Positions 6,227 through 12,773 of a DNA stretch of 12,926 nucleotides are shown one piece after another. Source of the DNA: Acidimicrobiia bacterium (GTDB lineage: Bacteria; Actinomycetota; Acidimicrobiia; IMCC26256; JACDBD01). A program made the translations under genes and the position numbers. The notes beneath the pieces are model-generated. The model made no database searches, was not told where the DNA came from, and worked only from the letters and a program-made list of their open reading frames with translations. Positions within the stretch are counted from its first letter, which is position 1, and each line of letters opens with the position of its first letter. Location: assembly GCA_031177445.1 (NCBI GenBank), contig JAPSGP010000043.1:1-12926 (forward strand). Reading direction: 5' to 3'.

Positions 6227-6871
6227 ATGTACGACGACCCGGTGGGGGACGCGACCAGCGCGCTCCGCGATCACGAGGCGCGCCGGATCATCGAGGCGGT
6301 CGTCCTGGCCGCGACCGACCCGGTGGAGCCGAGCCTGCTTGCCCAGCTCGTCGAGCTCCCCGTCGCCCGCATCGAAGAGCTCTGTGCCGAGCTCGCGGAG
6401 GAGTACTTCGCGTCGGGACGCGGCTTCGTCCTCGTGCGGATCGCCGGCGGCTACCGCTACCAGACCCATCCGGAGCTGGCGCCGTACGTCGAGCGATTCG
6501 TGCTCGAGGGCCAGCACGCCCGGCTGTCCGGCCCGGCGTTCGAGACGCTCGCCATCGTCGCCTACAAGCAGCCGATCTCCCGCGGCCAGATCTCGGCCAT
6601 CCGGGGCGTCGACGTCGAGTCCGTGTTGCGCACGCTCCTGCAGCGGGGCTACGTCGAGGAGGTCGGGCGCGACCCCGGCCCCGGCAACGCCGTGCTCTAC
6701 GGCACGACGCGCGAGTTCCTCGAGCGCCTCGGCCTCGACTCGCTCGCCAGCCTTCCTCCCCTCGGCGACTTCGTTCCCGGACCGGAGGTCGTCGAGTCGC
6801 TCGAGCGGGGCCTGCGGGTGTCGGACCAGCCGGTCCCGTCGTCGGACGAACCGGGCCCCGCGACGGGGTAG
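6227..6871 (+). CDS. scpB: Segregation and condensation protein B
   Basis: ScpB dimers bind the ScpA linker in the SMC condensin complex. The 214-residue protein has two winged-helix domains: the first around 17-95, the second around 100-165 with the signature SGPAFETLAIVAYKQPISRG (101-120), then IRGVDVESVLRTLLQRGYVEEVGR and LYGTTREFLERLGL. ATG at 6227 has GGGAG five bases upstream; a GTG at 6221 that overlaps the scpA stop as GTGA is an alternative adding two residues. The C-terminal 20 residues are Pro/Ser-rich and probably disordered. The stop at 6869-6871 is followed by the repeat region before rluB. Confidence 0.94.
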   Translation: MYDDPVGDATSALRDHEARRIIEAVVLAATDPVEPSLLAQLVELPVARIEELCAELAEEYFASGRGFVLVRIAGGYRYQTHPELAPYVERFVLEGQHARLSGPAFETLAIVAYKQPISRGQISAIRGVDVESVLRTLLQRGYVEEVGRDPGPGNAVLYGTTREFLERLGLDSLASLPPLGDFVPGPEVVESLERGLRVSDQPVPSSDEPGPATG

Positions 6872-6884
6872 CACGACGGGCGAC

Positions 6885-6914
6885 CACCGGGAGGGGGAGC
6901 ACCGGGAGGGGGAG
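6885..6914 (+). repeat. 15-bp perfect tandem duplication between scpB and the rluB S4 domain
   Basis: CACCGGGAGGGGGAG occurs twice head to tail. Being 15 bp long, it keeps the rluB frame and would encode HREGE twice. Each copy contains GGGAGGGGGAG, similar to a ribosome binding site, yet no ATG, GTG or TTG lies at a usual distance after either copy. Confidence 0.85.
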
Positions 6915-6929
6915 CGGCTCCAGAAGGTC

Positions 6930-7634
6930 TTGGCGCGAGCCGGGTTCGGCTCACGGCGCGCCGCCGAGGGCCTTATCGCCGCCGGGCGGGTGACGGTCAA
7001 CGGCGAGGTCGCGACGCTCGGGCGGCGGGTCGATCCGGGTCACGACGAGATCGCGGTCGACGGCATCCGGGCGGTCGTACGCGACGACCTCGTCTACTAC
7101 CTCCTGAACAAGCCCAAACACACCATCACCTCTGCCAGCGACCCCCGGCACCGGCGCACGGTGCTCGACCTGGTGCCGCTGGAGCCCAGGGTGTTCCCAG
7201 TGGGCAGGCTCGACTACGAGACCGAGGGCCTCCTCGTCCTGACGAACGACGGTGAGCTCGCCCAGCTGCTGTCGCATCCCCGCCACGGCGTCGAGAAGGC
7301 CTACCTCGCCGAGGTCGAGGGGGCTCCGAGCCCGGCCGCGATCCGCCACCTCCGCGCCGGCGTCGAGCTCGACGACGGTCGGACTGCGCCGGCGCAGGTC
7401 CGGCTCGTCCAGCAGCACGACCGCGTCGCCGCGCTCGAGATCGTCGTCCACGAGGGACGCAACCGGCTGGTTCGCCGGATGTGCGAAGCGGTGGGCCATC
7501 CGGTGCGGCGACTCGTCCGCACGCGCATCGGTCCCGTCAGCGATGCTCGCCTTCCTCCCGGGACGTGGCGTCCGCTCCGCCAGCAGGAGGTGCGGGCGCT
7601 GTACGAGGCGGCTGGGGGAGCGGTTCACGCGTGA
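6930..7634 (+). CDS. rluB: 23S rRNA pseudouridine synthase (RluB/RsuA family); start uncertain
   Basis: The protein carries an N-terminal S4 RNA-binding domain (AGFGSRRAAEGLI, RVTVNGEVA) and the RsuA/RluB catalytic domain with VGRLDYETEGLLVLTNDGEL, whose Asp95 (numbered from the TTG) is the catalytic nucleophile, plus KAYLAEVEG and EGRNRLVRRMCEAVGHPV. It isomerises a uridine in 23S rRNA; the RluB site (U2605 in E. coli) is assumed from family and from the scpAB neighbourhood. The start is unusual. TTG at 6930 is the only ATG/GTG/TTG after the scpB stop and ahead of most of the S4 domain, but it cuts off RLQKV, a normally conserved piece of the first S4 helix that is encoded just upstream in frame. 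The frame stays open back into scpB with no better start. The 3' end overlaps the convergent MFS gene by 98 bp. Confidence 0.88.
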   Translation: MARAGFGSRRAAEGLIAAGRVTVNGEVATLGRRVDPGHDEIAVDGIRAVVRDDLVYYLLNKPKHTITSASDPRHRRTVLDLVPLEPRVFPVGRLDYETEGLLVLTNDGELAQLLSHPRHGVEKAYLAEVEGAPSPAAIRHLRAGVELDDGRTAPAQVRLVQQHDRVAALEIVVHEGRNRLVRRMCEAVGHPVRRLVRTRIGPVSDARLPPGTWRPLRQQEVRALYEAAGGAVHA

Positions 7635-9240
7635 CGCCGGGCCCCACCCTGGTCGTCGCCCACGTCCAGCGCGATCGGCGGCTGAAGACCCGGTGCTTCT
7701 TGACGGTGCGGTCATCCCGGCGAACCATGAGGTACGTCGACACGGCGCCGACGAGCGCGATGAGGGCGCAGAGCAAGAACACGAAGCGATACCCGGCGAC
7801 GTGCGCATCCCTCCACTCGCCGACCACCTCCTGGAAGAAGGGCGGCGGATTGATGTGCTCGAAGCCCTCCTGCTCGGCGCGCATGACCACTTCCTGCCCA
7901 CGGGAGAAGTCTTCAGCGGACGCATGGATCCCGTGCGATGCCAACGCGTCGTCGAATCGAAGGAACATGAACTGGAGGAACAACGCGGTCAGCGCGGCGA
8001 TGCCCAGCGCGCCGCCGAACTGCTCGCTCGTGTCGATGACTCCTGAGGCCTCTCCGCGGACCTCTTCGGGGACCGCATTGATGCCGGTCGGGTCGTTGAC
8101 CGTGAGCACGATGCCGAGCCCGGCGCCCTGGAGCACCAACCCGGGGATGATGGCGATCGCGCTCTCCTGGCCGGCGGCGTAGGCCAGTGCGAGCCCGGAG
8201 ACGGCGAGCACTGCAAACCCTACGACCAACGGCGTCCGGCCTCCTACTCGGTCGAACCATCGTCCGGCGAGTGGTGCGATGACGATGATCGGGATGGTCG
8301 CGGGAATGAGCGCGATACCCGCCGCACCCGGCGACAGCCCGACGACCAGCAGTAAGAAGTACGGAAGCAGGAACGCCGTGCCCAACTCCACGGACCCCGC
8401 GAGAACCTGGCTCAAGTTGGCGGCGCTGAAGTTCATGTGCCGGAACAAGCCGAGCTGGATCAGTGGCTCCGCACGGCGCCGTTCGACGACGACGAACGCC
8501 ACCAGGCCGGCGGCACCAATCGCGAGAGTGCCGAGCGTGGCGACGGACGTCCAACCCCAGGTGGTGCCCTGGCCGAGTCCGAAGGTGATGATGCCGATGC
8601 CGATCGCGAACGTCAGCAGACCGGGCACGTCGACTCGCTTCGTCCCGCTGGTCGCGGGCTCGATGGTCGGGGTGTTCCCGATCGTGAGCAGCGCAGTGAT
8701 GATCGCGAGCGGCACGTTGATCCAGAACACGGCTCGCCAGTCGACGAACTGGGTGATGAGCCCGCCGAGCACCGGACCGAGGGCAGCGAAGAACGCCGAT
8801 GCGCCGGCCATGATGCCGAGCGCTCTGCCGCGCTGCTCTTCCGGGAACACGAAGCTGACGATCGCCATTGTCGTCGGCATCATCAACGCCGCCCCGATGC
8901 CCTGGGTCACCCGCATGATGATGAGGAACGGGAAGGCGGGCGCCGCTCCCGCGAGGAACGATGAAACGGTGAAGAGCGCCGTTCCCGTGAGGAAGATCCT
9001 CCGTAGGCCGCGCTGGTCGCCGAGGCGCCCGCCGAACACCATGAGCGCGGCGAGCGGCAGGATGTTCGCGGTGAGGATCCACTGGCCGGACGAGAGCGAC
9101 GCGTCGAGGTCGGAGACCGCATCGGGCGTTGCCAGCGGTACCGCCGTCTGATCGACGAGGATCATGCTGTTCGCGATCGTCATGGCGACGAGCGTGAACG
9201 TGCGCGCCCGGCTCCCGATGACCGGTGCCGTCGAAGTCAC
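7537..9240 (-). CDS. MFS drug/proton antiporter, DHA2 (EmrB/QacA, 14-TM) type
   Basis: From GTG at 9240 the protein is 567 residues, the size of 14-helix exporters. Helix 1 (about 13-36) contains MILVDQTAVPLA, the family's membrane-embedded Asp (D30). Motif A is GGRLGDQRGLRR (70-81), and motif C is AALGPVLGGLI (152-162), typical of proton-driven exporters, followed by DWRAVFWINVPLA. GTG is chosen because GAGAGG ends six bases upstream; an internal ATG at 9183 would remove part of helix 1. A polar loop rich in acidic residues and histidine precedes the last helix, and a basic, Pro-rich tail of about 60 residues follows. It is the only minus-strand gene between rluB and aroH, and looks like an accessory insertion into a housekeeping block. 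The substrate cannot be predicted. Confidence 0.9.
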   Translation of the reverse strand: MTSTAPVIGSRARTFTLVAMTIANSMILVDQTAVPLATPDAVSDLDASLSSGQWILTANILPLAALMVFGGRLGDQRGLRRIFLTGTALFTVSSFLAGAAPAFPFLIIMRVTQGIGAALMMPTTMAIVSFVFPEEQRGRALGIMAGASAFFAALGPVLGGLITQFVDWRAVFWINVPLAIITALLTIGNTPTIEPATSGTKRVDVPGLLTFAIGIGIITFGLGQGTTWGWTSVATLGTLAIGAAGLVAFVVVERRRAEPLIQLGLFRHMNFSAANLSQVLAGSVELGTAFLLPYFLLLVVGLSPGAAGIALIPATIPIIVIAPLAGRWFDRVGGRTPLVVGFAVLAVSGLALAYAAGQESAIAIIPGLVLQGAGLGIVLTVNDPTGINAVPEEVRGEASGVIDTSEQFGGALGIAALTALFLQFMFLRFDDALASHGIHASAEDFSRGQEVVMRAEQEGFEHINPPPFFQEVVGEWRDAHVAGYRFVFLLCALIALVGAVSTYLMVRRDDRTVKKHRVFSRRSRWTWATTRVGPGVTREPLPQPPRTAPAPPAGGADATSREEGEHR

Positions 9241-9241
9241 G

Positions 9242-9252
9242 CCTCCCCTCTC
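9242..9252 (-). promoter_or_regulatory. Purine-rich ribosome binding site of the MFS gene
   Basis: Reading the minus strand, GAGAGGGGAGG lies one base before the GTG at 9240; its GAGAGG part has a six-base spacer. This decides the start and contrasts with the apparently leaderless genes around it. Confidence 0.6.
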
Positions 9253-9277
9253 TTCGCTCACGCCGGCGCTGAGCCGC

Positions 9278-9288
9278 GACAGTCTGTC
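9278..9288. promoter_or_regulatory. Short inverted repeat in the MFS-aroH divergent region, possible operator
   Basis: GACAG-T-CTGTC is a perfect 5-1-5 inverted repeat 38 bp upstream of the MFS start. A CATATG palindrome adjoins it at 9290-9295. Exporters are often controlled by a repressor at such a site, but no regulator gene is adjacent and a repeat this short can arise by chance. Confidence 0.22.
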
Positions 9289-9320
9289 CCATATGCGAAG
9301 GCGTTCGACAGGCCTCCGAC

Positions 9321-9326
9321 TAACCT
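9321..9326 (+). promoter_or_regulatory. Putative -10 element of a leaderless aroH operon promoter
   Basis: TAACCT, identical to the trpS box, is followed by 8 nt and the GTG of aroH. It would start the aroH-tyrA-aroA-cmk transcript at or near the start codon. No -35 element is recognisable. Confidence 0.5.
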
Positions 9327-9334
9327 CCGAAGGC

Positions 9335-9697
9335 GTGAAGCTGCGGGCGCTGCGCGGCGCGACGACGTGCGACGAGGACGCCGAGGCCGAGATCGAGGCC
9401 AAGACGCAACAGCTCGTGAAGGAGCTGCTTGCCCGCAACGAGATCCACCACGACGACCTCGTGAGCGTGATCTTCACCGCCACCGAGGACCTGACCGCGC
9501 TGTTCCCGGCCACCGCCGCCCGGAGCGTCGGGCTCGGTGACATCCCGCTGCTCTGCGCCCGAGAGCTGACGATCGATGGTGGGATGCCGCGGTGCATCCG
9601 AGTGCTCGTCCACTGCTACACGGAGCGCCCGCGCGAGGAACTGCATCACGTCTACCTCGAAGGCGCACGCTCGCTCCGTGACGATCTCCCCGAGTAG
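9335..9697 (+). CDS. aroH: Chorismate mutase, AroH type
   Basis: The 120-residue protein matches the trimeric AroH class, as in Bacillus subtilis, rather than the helical AroQ class. Expected active-site residues are present: R7 in ALRGATT, E77 in CARELTI, R89 in PRCIRV and Y107 in HHVYLEGA. The enzyme converts chorismate to prephenate, the substrate of the TyrA encoded next, in the cytoplasm. GTG at 9335 puts the RGATT motif at the usual distance from the N-terminus and lies 8 nt after a TANNNT box. The tyrA start follows the stop after only three bases. Confidence 0.94.
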   Translation: MKLRALRGATTCDEDAEAEIEAKTQQLVKELLARNEIHHDDLVSVIFTATEDLTALFPATAARSVGLGDIPLLCARELTIDGGMPRCIRVLVHCYTERPREELHHVYLEGARSLRDDLPE

Positions 9698-9700
9698 CCC

Positions 9701-10789
9701 GTGAGTCGCGTCGCGGTCGTCGGGACCGGCCTGATCGGCGGGTCGGTCGGCTTGGCGCTTCGCCGCGCCGGTCACGAGGTCCGCGGCTTCGACCGCAACG
9801 CCGATCGCGTCGCTCACGCCCAGGCGATCGGCGCCGTCGACGAGGCCGCTCACTCGGTCGCGGAAGCGGCGGCCGGTGCCGACGCCGCGTTCGTGGCCGT
9901 CCCGGTCGCGGCCGTCCCCGCGCTCGCGCTGGAGGTGCTGGAAGCCGGCGTGCCCGCAGTCGGCGACGTCGGCTCGGTGAAGGCACCGGTGGTGGCGGAG
10001 ATCGATCGGCAGCGCCCCGATCTCGCACCCCGGTTCGTCGGTGGTCACCCGATGGCGGGCTCGGAGCAGGACGGGCTCGAAGGGGCGGACGCCGACCTGT
10101 TCGTCGGCACGACGTGGGTGCTCACGCCGACCGAGCACACCGACGGCGCCGCCTTCACCGCCGTGCGGACCCTGGTGTCGCAGCTCGGCGCGGAGGTCGT
10201 CGCGGTCACCCCCGAGCACCACGACGCGCTCGTGGCGGTCGTCAGCCACGTGCCCCATCTCGCCGCCACCACGCTCATGGACATCGCCGCCACCACCGGC
10301 GAGGAGCACGCCACGCTGCTCCGGCTCGCGGCCGGCGGCTTTCGCGACATGACCCGCATCGCCGCCGGGCATCCCGGCATCTGGCCCGACATCTGCATCG
10401 CGAACCGGGATGCGATCGTCAACGCGCTCGACGAGTACCTCAAGGCGCTGACGTCGGTGCGGGAAGTGGTCGCCCTGGAAGACCGAACCTCGCTGTTGGA
10501 ACTGCTCGAGCGCGCCCGGGCGGCGCGACGCAACCTGCCCGTCGGCACGCCGACCGGTGAGGCCCTCGTGGAGCTGCGCGTCCCCGTTGCCGACCGGCCC
10601 GGCGTCTTCGCAGAGGTCACGACCCTCGCCGGCTCGCTCGGCATCAACATCGTCGACTTCGAGATCGCGCACTCCATGGAGGGTGGCGGCGGTGTCGTCG
10701 TCCTCGTGGTCGCCGAGCAGCATGGCGCCGCCCTCGAAGCGGCGCTTGCGCAGCGGGGCTATCACAGCTCGCGGAGCGCGATCCGATGA
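9701..10789 (+). CDS. tyrA: Prephenate dehydrogenase with C-terminal ACT domain
   Basis: The 362-residue enzyme oxidatively decarboxylates prephenate to 4-hydroxyphenylpyruvate, the tyrosine precursor. The N-terminal Rossmann fold has G8-x-G10-LIG13-G with acidic D31 at the end of the second strand, suggesting NAD+ rather than NADP+. The catalytic region has GGHPMAGSE (114-122, H116) and SHVPH (182-186), and the helical domain has GGFRDMTRIA (212-221). Residues about 289-360 form an ACT domain (VADRPGVFAEVTTLAGSLGINI), which usually gives feedback control by an aromatic amino acid. The start GTG follows the aroH stop closely, and the stop overlaps the aroA ATG as ATGA. Confidence 0.95.
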   Translation: MSRVAVVGTGLIGGSVGLALRRAGHEVRGFDRNADRVAHAQAIGAVDEAAHSVAEAAAGADAAFVAVPVAAVPALALEVLEAGVPAVGDVGSVKAPVVAEIDRQRPDLAPRFVGGHPMAGSEQDGLEGADADLFVGTTWVLTPTEHTDGAAFTAVRTLVSQLGAEVVAVTPEHHDALVAVVSHVPHLAATTLMDIAATTGEEHATLLRLAAGGFRDMTRIAAGHPGIWPDICIANRDAIVNALDEYLKALTSVREVVALEDRTSLLELLERARAARRNLPVGTPTGEALVELRVPVADRPGVFAEVTTLAGSLGINIVDFEIAHSMEGGGGVVVLVVAEQHGAALEAALAQRGYHSSRSAIR

Positions 10790-12087
10790 GCACGAGTGAG
10801 GCTCGGCGCGAGCTGACCCTGGTGGGGCCGAGCCCGCTGCGGGGCACGATGCACGTGCCCGGCGACAAGGGGATCTCGCACCGGGCGTTGCTTCTTGGCG
10901 CGTTGGCCCGCGGGCGGTCCCGCATCAGCAACCTCGCGCCCGGCGACGACGTGCGCCGCACGATGCACGCACTCGAGCAGCTCGGTGTGCAGATCCGCGC
11001 GTCCGCCGACGAATGCACGGTCCGGGGCGCCGGGCCCGACGCGCTGCGCGAGCCCGCCGGGGTGATCGACTGCGGAAACTCAGGTACCACGATGCGGATG
11101 CTCGCCGGCGTAGTTGCCGGCCGCTCCTTCCTCACCGTGCTCACCGGCGACGCGTCGCTGTCGATCCGCCCGATGGCGCGCGTCGTCGACCCGCTGCGAT
11201 CGCTCGGCGCTCGCATCGACGGACGCGACGGCGGCCGGCTCCCGCCGCTGGTCGTGCGCGGGGGTGCGCTCACCGGCCGCCGAGTGAAGCTCGGTGTCGC
11301 CAGCGGCCAGGTGAAGACGGCGATCCTTTTGGCGGCGCTCCAGGCCGAGGGAGTGACCGAGATCGTCGAGCCGGCGCCGAGCCGCGACCACACCGAGCGA
11401 ATGCTCATGGCTCTCGGTGTGTCGCTGGAGCGGCTCGACGAGCGCACGGTACGTGTCGAGCCTGGCGAGCCCTCGCCCCTCGAGCTCGACGTCCCGGGCG
11501 ATCCGTCGTCGGCAGCATTCTTCGCCGTGGCCGCCTGCATCACGCCCGGCTCGGAGCTCGTCGTCGGCGACGTCTGCCTGAATCCGACGCGCATCGGTTG
11601 GGTCGACGTCCTGCAGCGGATGGGTGCCCGCATCCACGTTGCCGAGAGCGGTAGACGACTCGGTGAGCCGGTGGGCGACATCACGGCCGAGTACTCGCCG
11701 CTGACCGGCACCACGATCGTCCCTGGCGAGGGCATGATCGACGAGATCCCAGCGCTCGCGGTCGCGGCCGCGTTCGCCGACGGCGTCACCGAGATCCGGG
11801 ACGCAGCCGAGCTGCGAGTGAAGGAGAGCGACCGCATCGGCACGATCTGCCAGGAGCTCGCGCAGATGGGCATCGCGGTCGAGCCACGCGCCGACGGTCT
11901 GCTGATCCGGGGTGGCCGGCCCCGGCCCGGCCAGTTCAAGAGCCACGGCGACCATCGAATCGCGATGGCGGCGGCCGTGGCGGCGAATGCGGCTACAGGA
12001 GAGTCCACCGTTCGGGGGTGGAGTTCGGTGGCGGTCTCGTATCCCGCCTTCGCCGACGATCTGGCGCGCGCCACCGCGTCGCGATGA
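10786..12087 (+). CDS. aroA: 3-phosphoshikimate 1-carboxyvinyltransferase (EPSP synthase)
   Basis: The 433-residue length is normal. The enzyme joins phosphoenolpyruvate to shikimate 3-phosphate to give EPSP, the chorismate precursor. Motifs include PGDKGISHRALLLGALARG (25-43), GNSGTTMR (97-104), SIRPM (126-130), ASGQVK (172-177), the catalytic-Asp segment IDEIPALAVAA (318-328, D319), LRVKESDRI (343-351) and HGDHRIAM (387-394). One position is odd: the usual Lys-Ser pair binding shikimate 3-phosphate reads Lys28-Gly29. GNSGTT keeps the glycine associated with glyphosate sensitivity, but I do not assign a class firmly. Both ends overlap neighbours by ATGA, so tyrA, aroA and cmk are probably translationally coupled. 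Confidence 0.96.
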   Translation: MSTSEARRELTLVGPSPLRGTMHVPGDKGISHRALLLGALARGRSRISNLAPGDDVRRTMHALEQLGVQIRASADECTVRGAGPDALREPAGVIDCGNSGTTMRMLAGVVAGRSFLTVLTGDASLSIRPMARVVDPLRSLGARIDGRDGGRLPPLVVRGGALTGRRVKLGVASGQVKTAILLAALQAEGVTEIVEPAPSRDHTERMLMALGVSLERLDERTVRVEPGEPSPLELDVPGDPSSAAFFAVAACITPGSELVVGDVCLNPTRIGWVDVLQRMGARIHVAESGRRLGEPVGDITAEYSPLTGTTIVPGEGMIDEIPALAVAAAFADGVTEIRDAAELRVKESDRIGTICQELAQMGIAVEPRADGLLIRGGRPRPGQFKSHGDHRIAMAAAVAANAATGESTVRGWSSVAVSYPAFADDLARATASR

Positions 12088-12773
12088 CGCGACTCGCGAG
12101 GACGCGCGTCGTGGCGATCGACGGCCCGGCGGGATCGGGGAAGTCGACCGTTGCCCGCGGGGTCGCCCGCAAGCTCGATCTCGAAGTGCTGGATACTGGC
12201 GCCATGTACCGCGCCGTGACGCTCCTCGCCCTCGAGTACGGGTTGGATCTCGCCGACGGCCCCGGCATTGCCGCCACCGCTCGGACGGTGCGGTTGGAGC
12301 TCGACTCGCCTCCGGGAAGCGTTGCGCTCGACGGGCGTGACGTCAGCCGCGAGATCCGGGGCCCGGCGGTGGCAGCCGCCGTCTCCCAGGTGTCGGCACA
12401 CCCGGAGGTCCGGACGCTGCTGGTGGACCGGCAGCGCCGCTGGGTCGACGTCCACGGCGGCGGGGTCGTGGAGGGGCGAGACATCGGCACCGTCGTCTTC
12501 CCGGACGCGCCGCTCAAGGTCTTCCTCACCGCCTCACCCGAAGAGCGGGCCAAGCGGCGAGCGCTCGACGAAGCCGCCGCCGACCGCCCGACCGACGAAC
12601 GTGAGGTGGAACAGGCAATCGCACGGCGCGACGAGCTCGACTCGAGCCGAGCGACGTCACCGTTGCGCCCCGCCGACGATGCGATCGTCATCGACACCAC
12701 CGGGCGGGATGCCGACGGCGTCGCCAGCGAGATCGTCGAGCGGTTTCGGGCCACGGCGGGGGCGGAGCCATGA
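12084..12773 (+). CDS. cmk: Cytidylate kinase
   Basis: The 229-residue protein phosphorylates CMP and dCMP with ATP. Visible motifs are the P-loop GPAGSGKST (14-22), DTGAMYRAV (37-45), EGRDIGTVVFPDA (130-142) in the CMP-binding region, and RRDELDSSRATSPL (181-194) with the arginine of the lid. ATG at 12084 overlaps the aroA stop as ATGA and puts the P-loop close to the N-terminus; a longer reading from a GTG at 12018 inside aroA is unlikely. The residues between the P-loop and the CMP domain are normal in length. The gene ends in another ATGA overlap with the plsC-like gene. In mycobacteria cmk also lies just beyond rluB. Confidence 0.95.
   Translation: MTRLARTRVVAIDGPAGSGKSTVARGVARKLDLEVLDTGAMYRAVTLLALEYGLDLADGPGIAATARTVRLELDSPPGSVALDGRDVSREIRGPAVAAAVSQVSAHPEVRTLLVDRQRRWVDVHGGGVVEGRDIGTVVFPDAPLKVFLTASPEERAKRRALDEAAADRPTDEREVEQAIARRDELDSSRATSPLRPADDAIVIDTTGRDADGVASEIVERFRATAGAEP

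Noticed and set aside
6339..6929. Upstream start (TTG 6339 or an in-frame GTG near 6384) for rluB inside scpB
   Set aside because: It would require about 500 bp of overlap with scpB and a Ser/Arg-rich extension with no homology to the family.
9241..9597. N-terminal extension of the MFS frame beyond GTG 9240
   Set aside because: It runs antisense into aroH and encodes Ser/Arg-rich low-complexity sequence; the GTG has a good ribosome site and leads directly into helix 1.
9320..10765. A 481-codon minus-strand frame opposite aroH and tyrA
   Set aside because: Composition is Gly/Asp/Arg/His-rich without recognisable motifs; it mirrors the codon bias of the real plus-strand genes.
10644..12455. 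A 603-codon open frame on the minus strand, opposite aroA and cmk
   Set aside because: Its product is low-complexity Ser/Arg/Pro-rich with no domain, while the plus strand carries full, motif-rich aroA and cmk. Long antisense frames are expected in GC-rich DNA.
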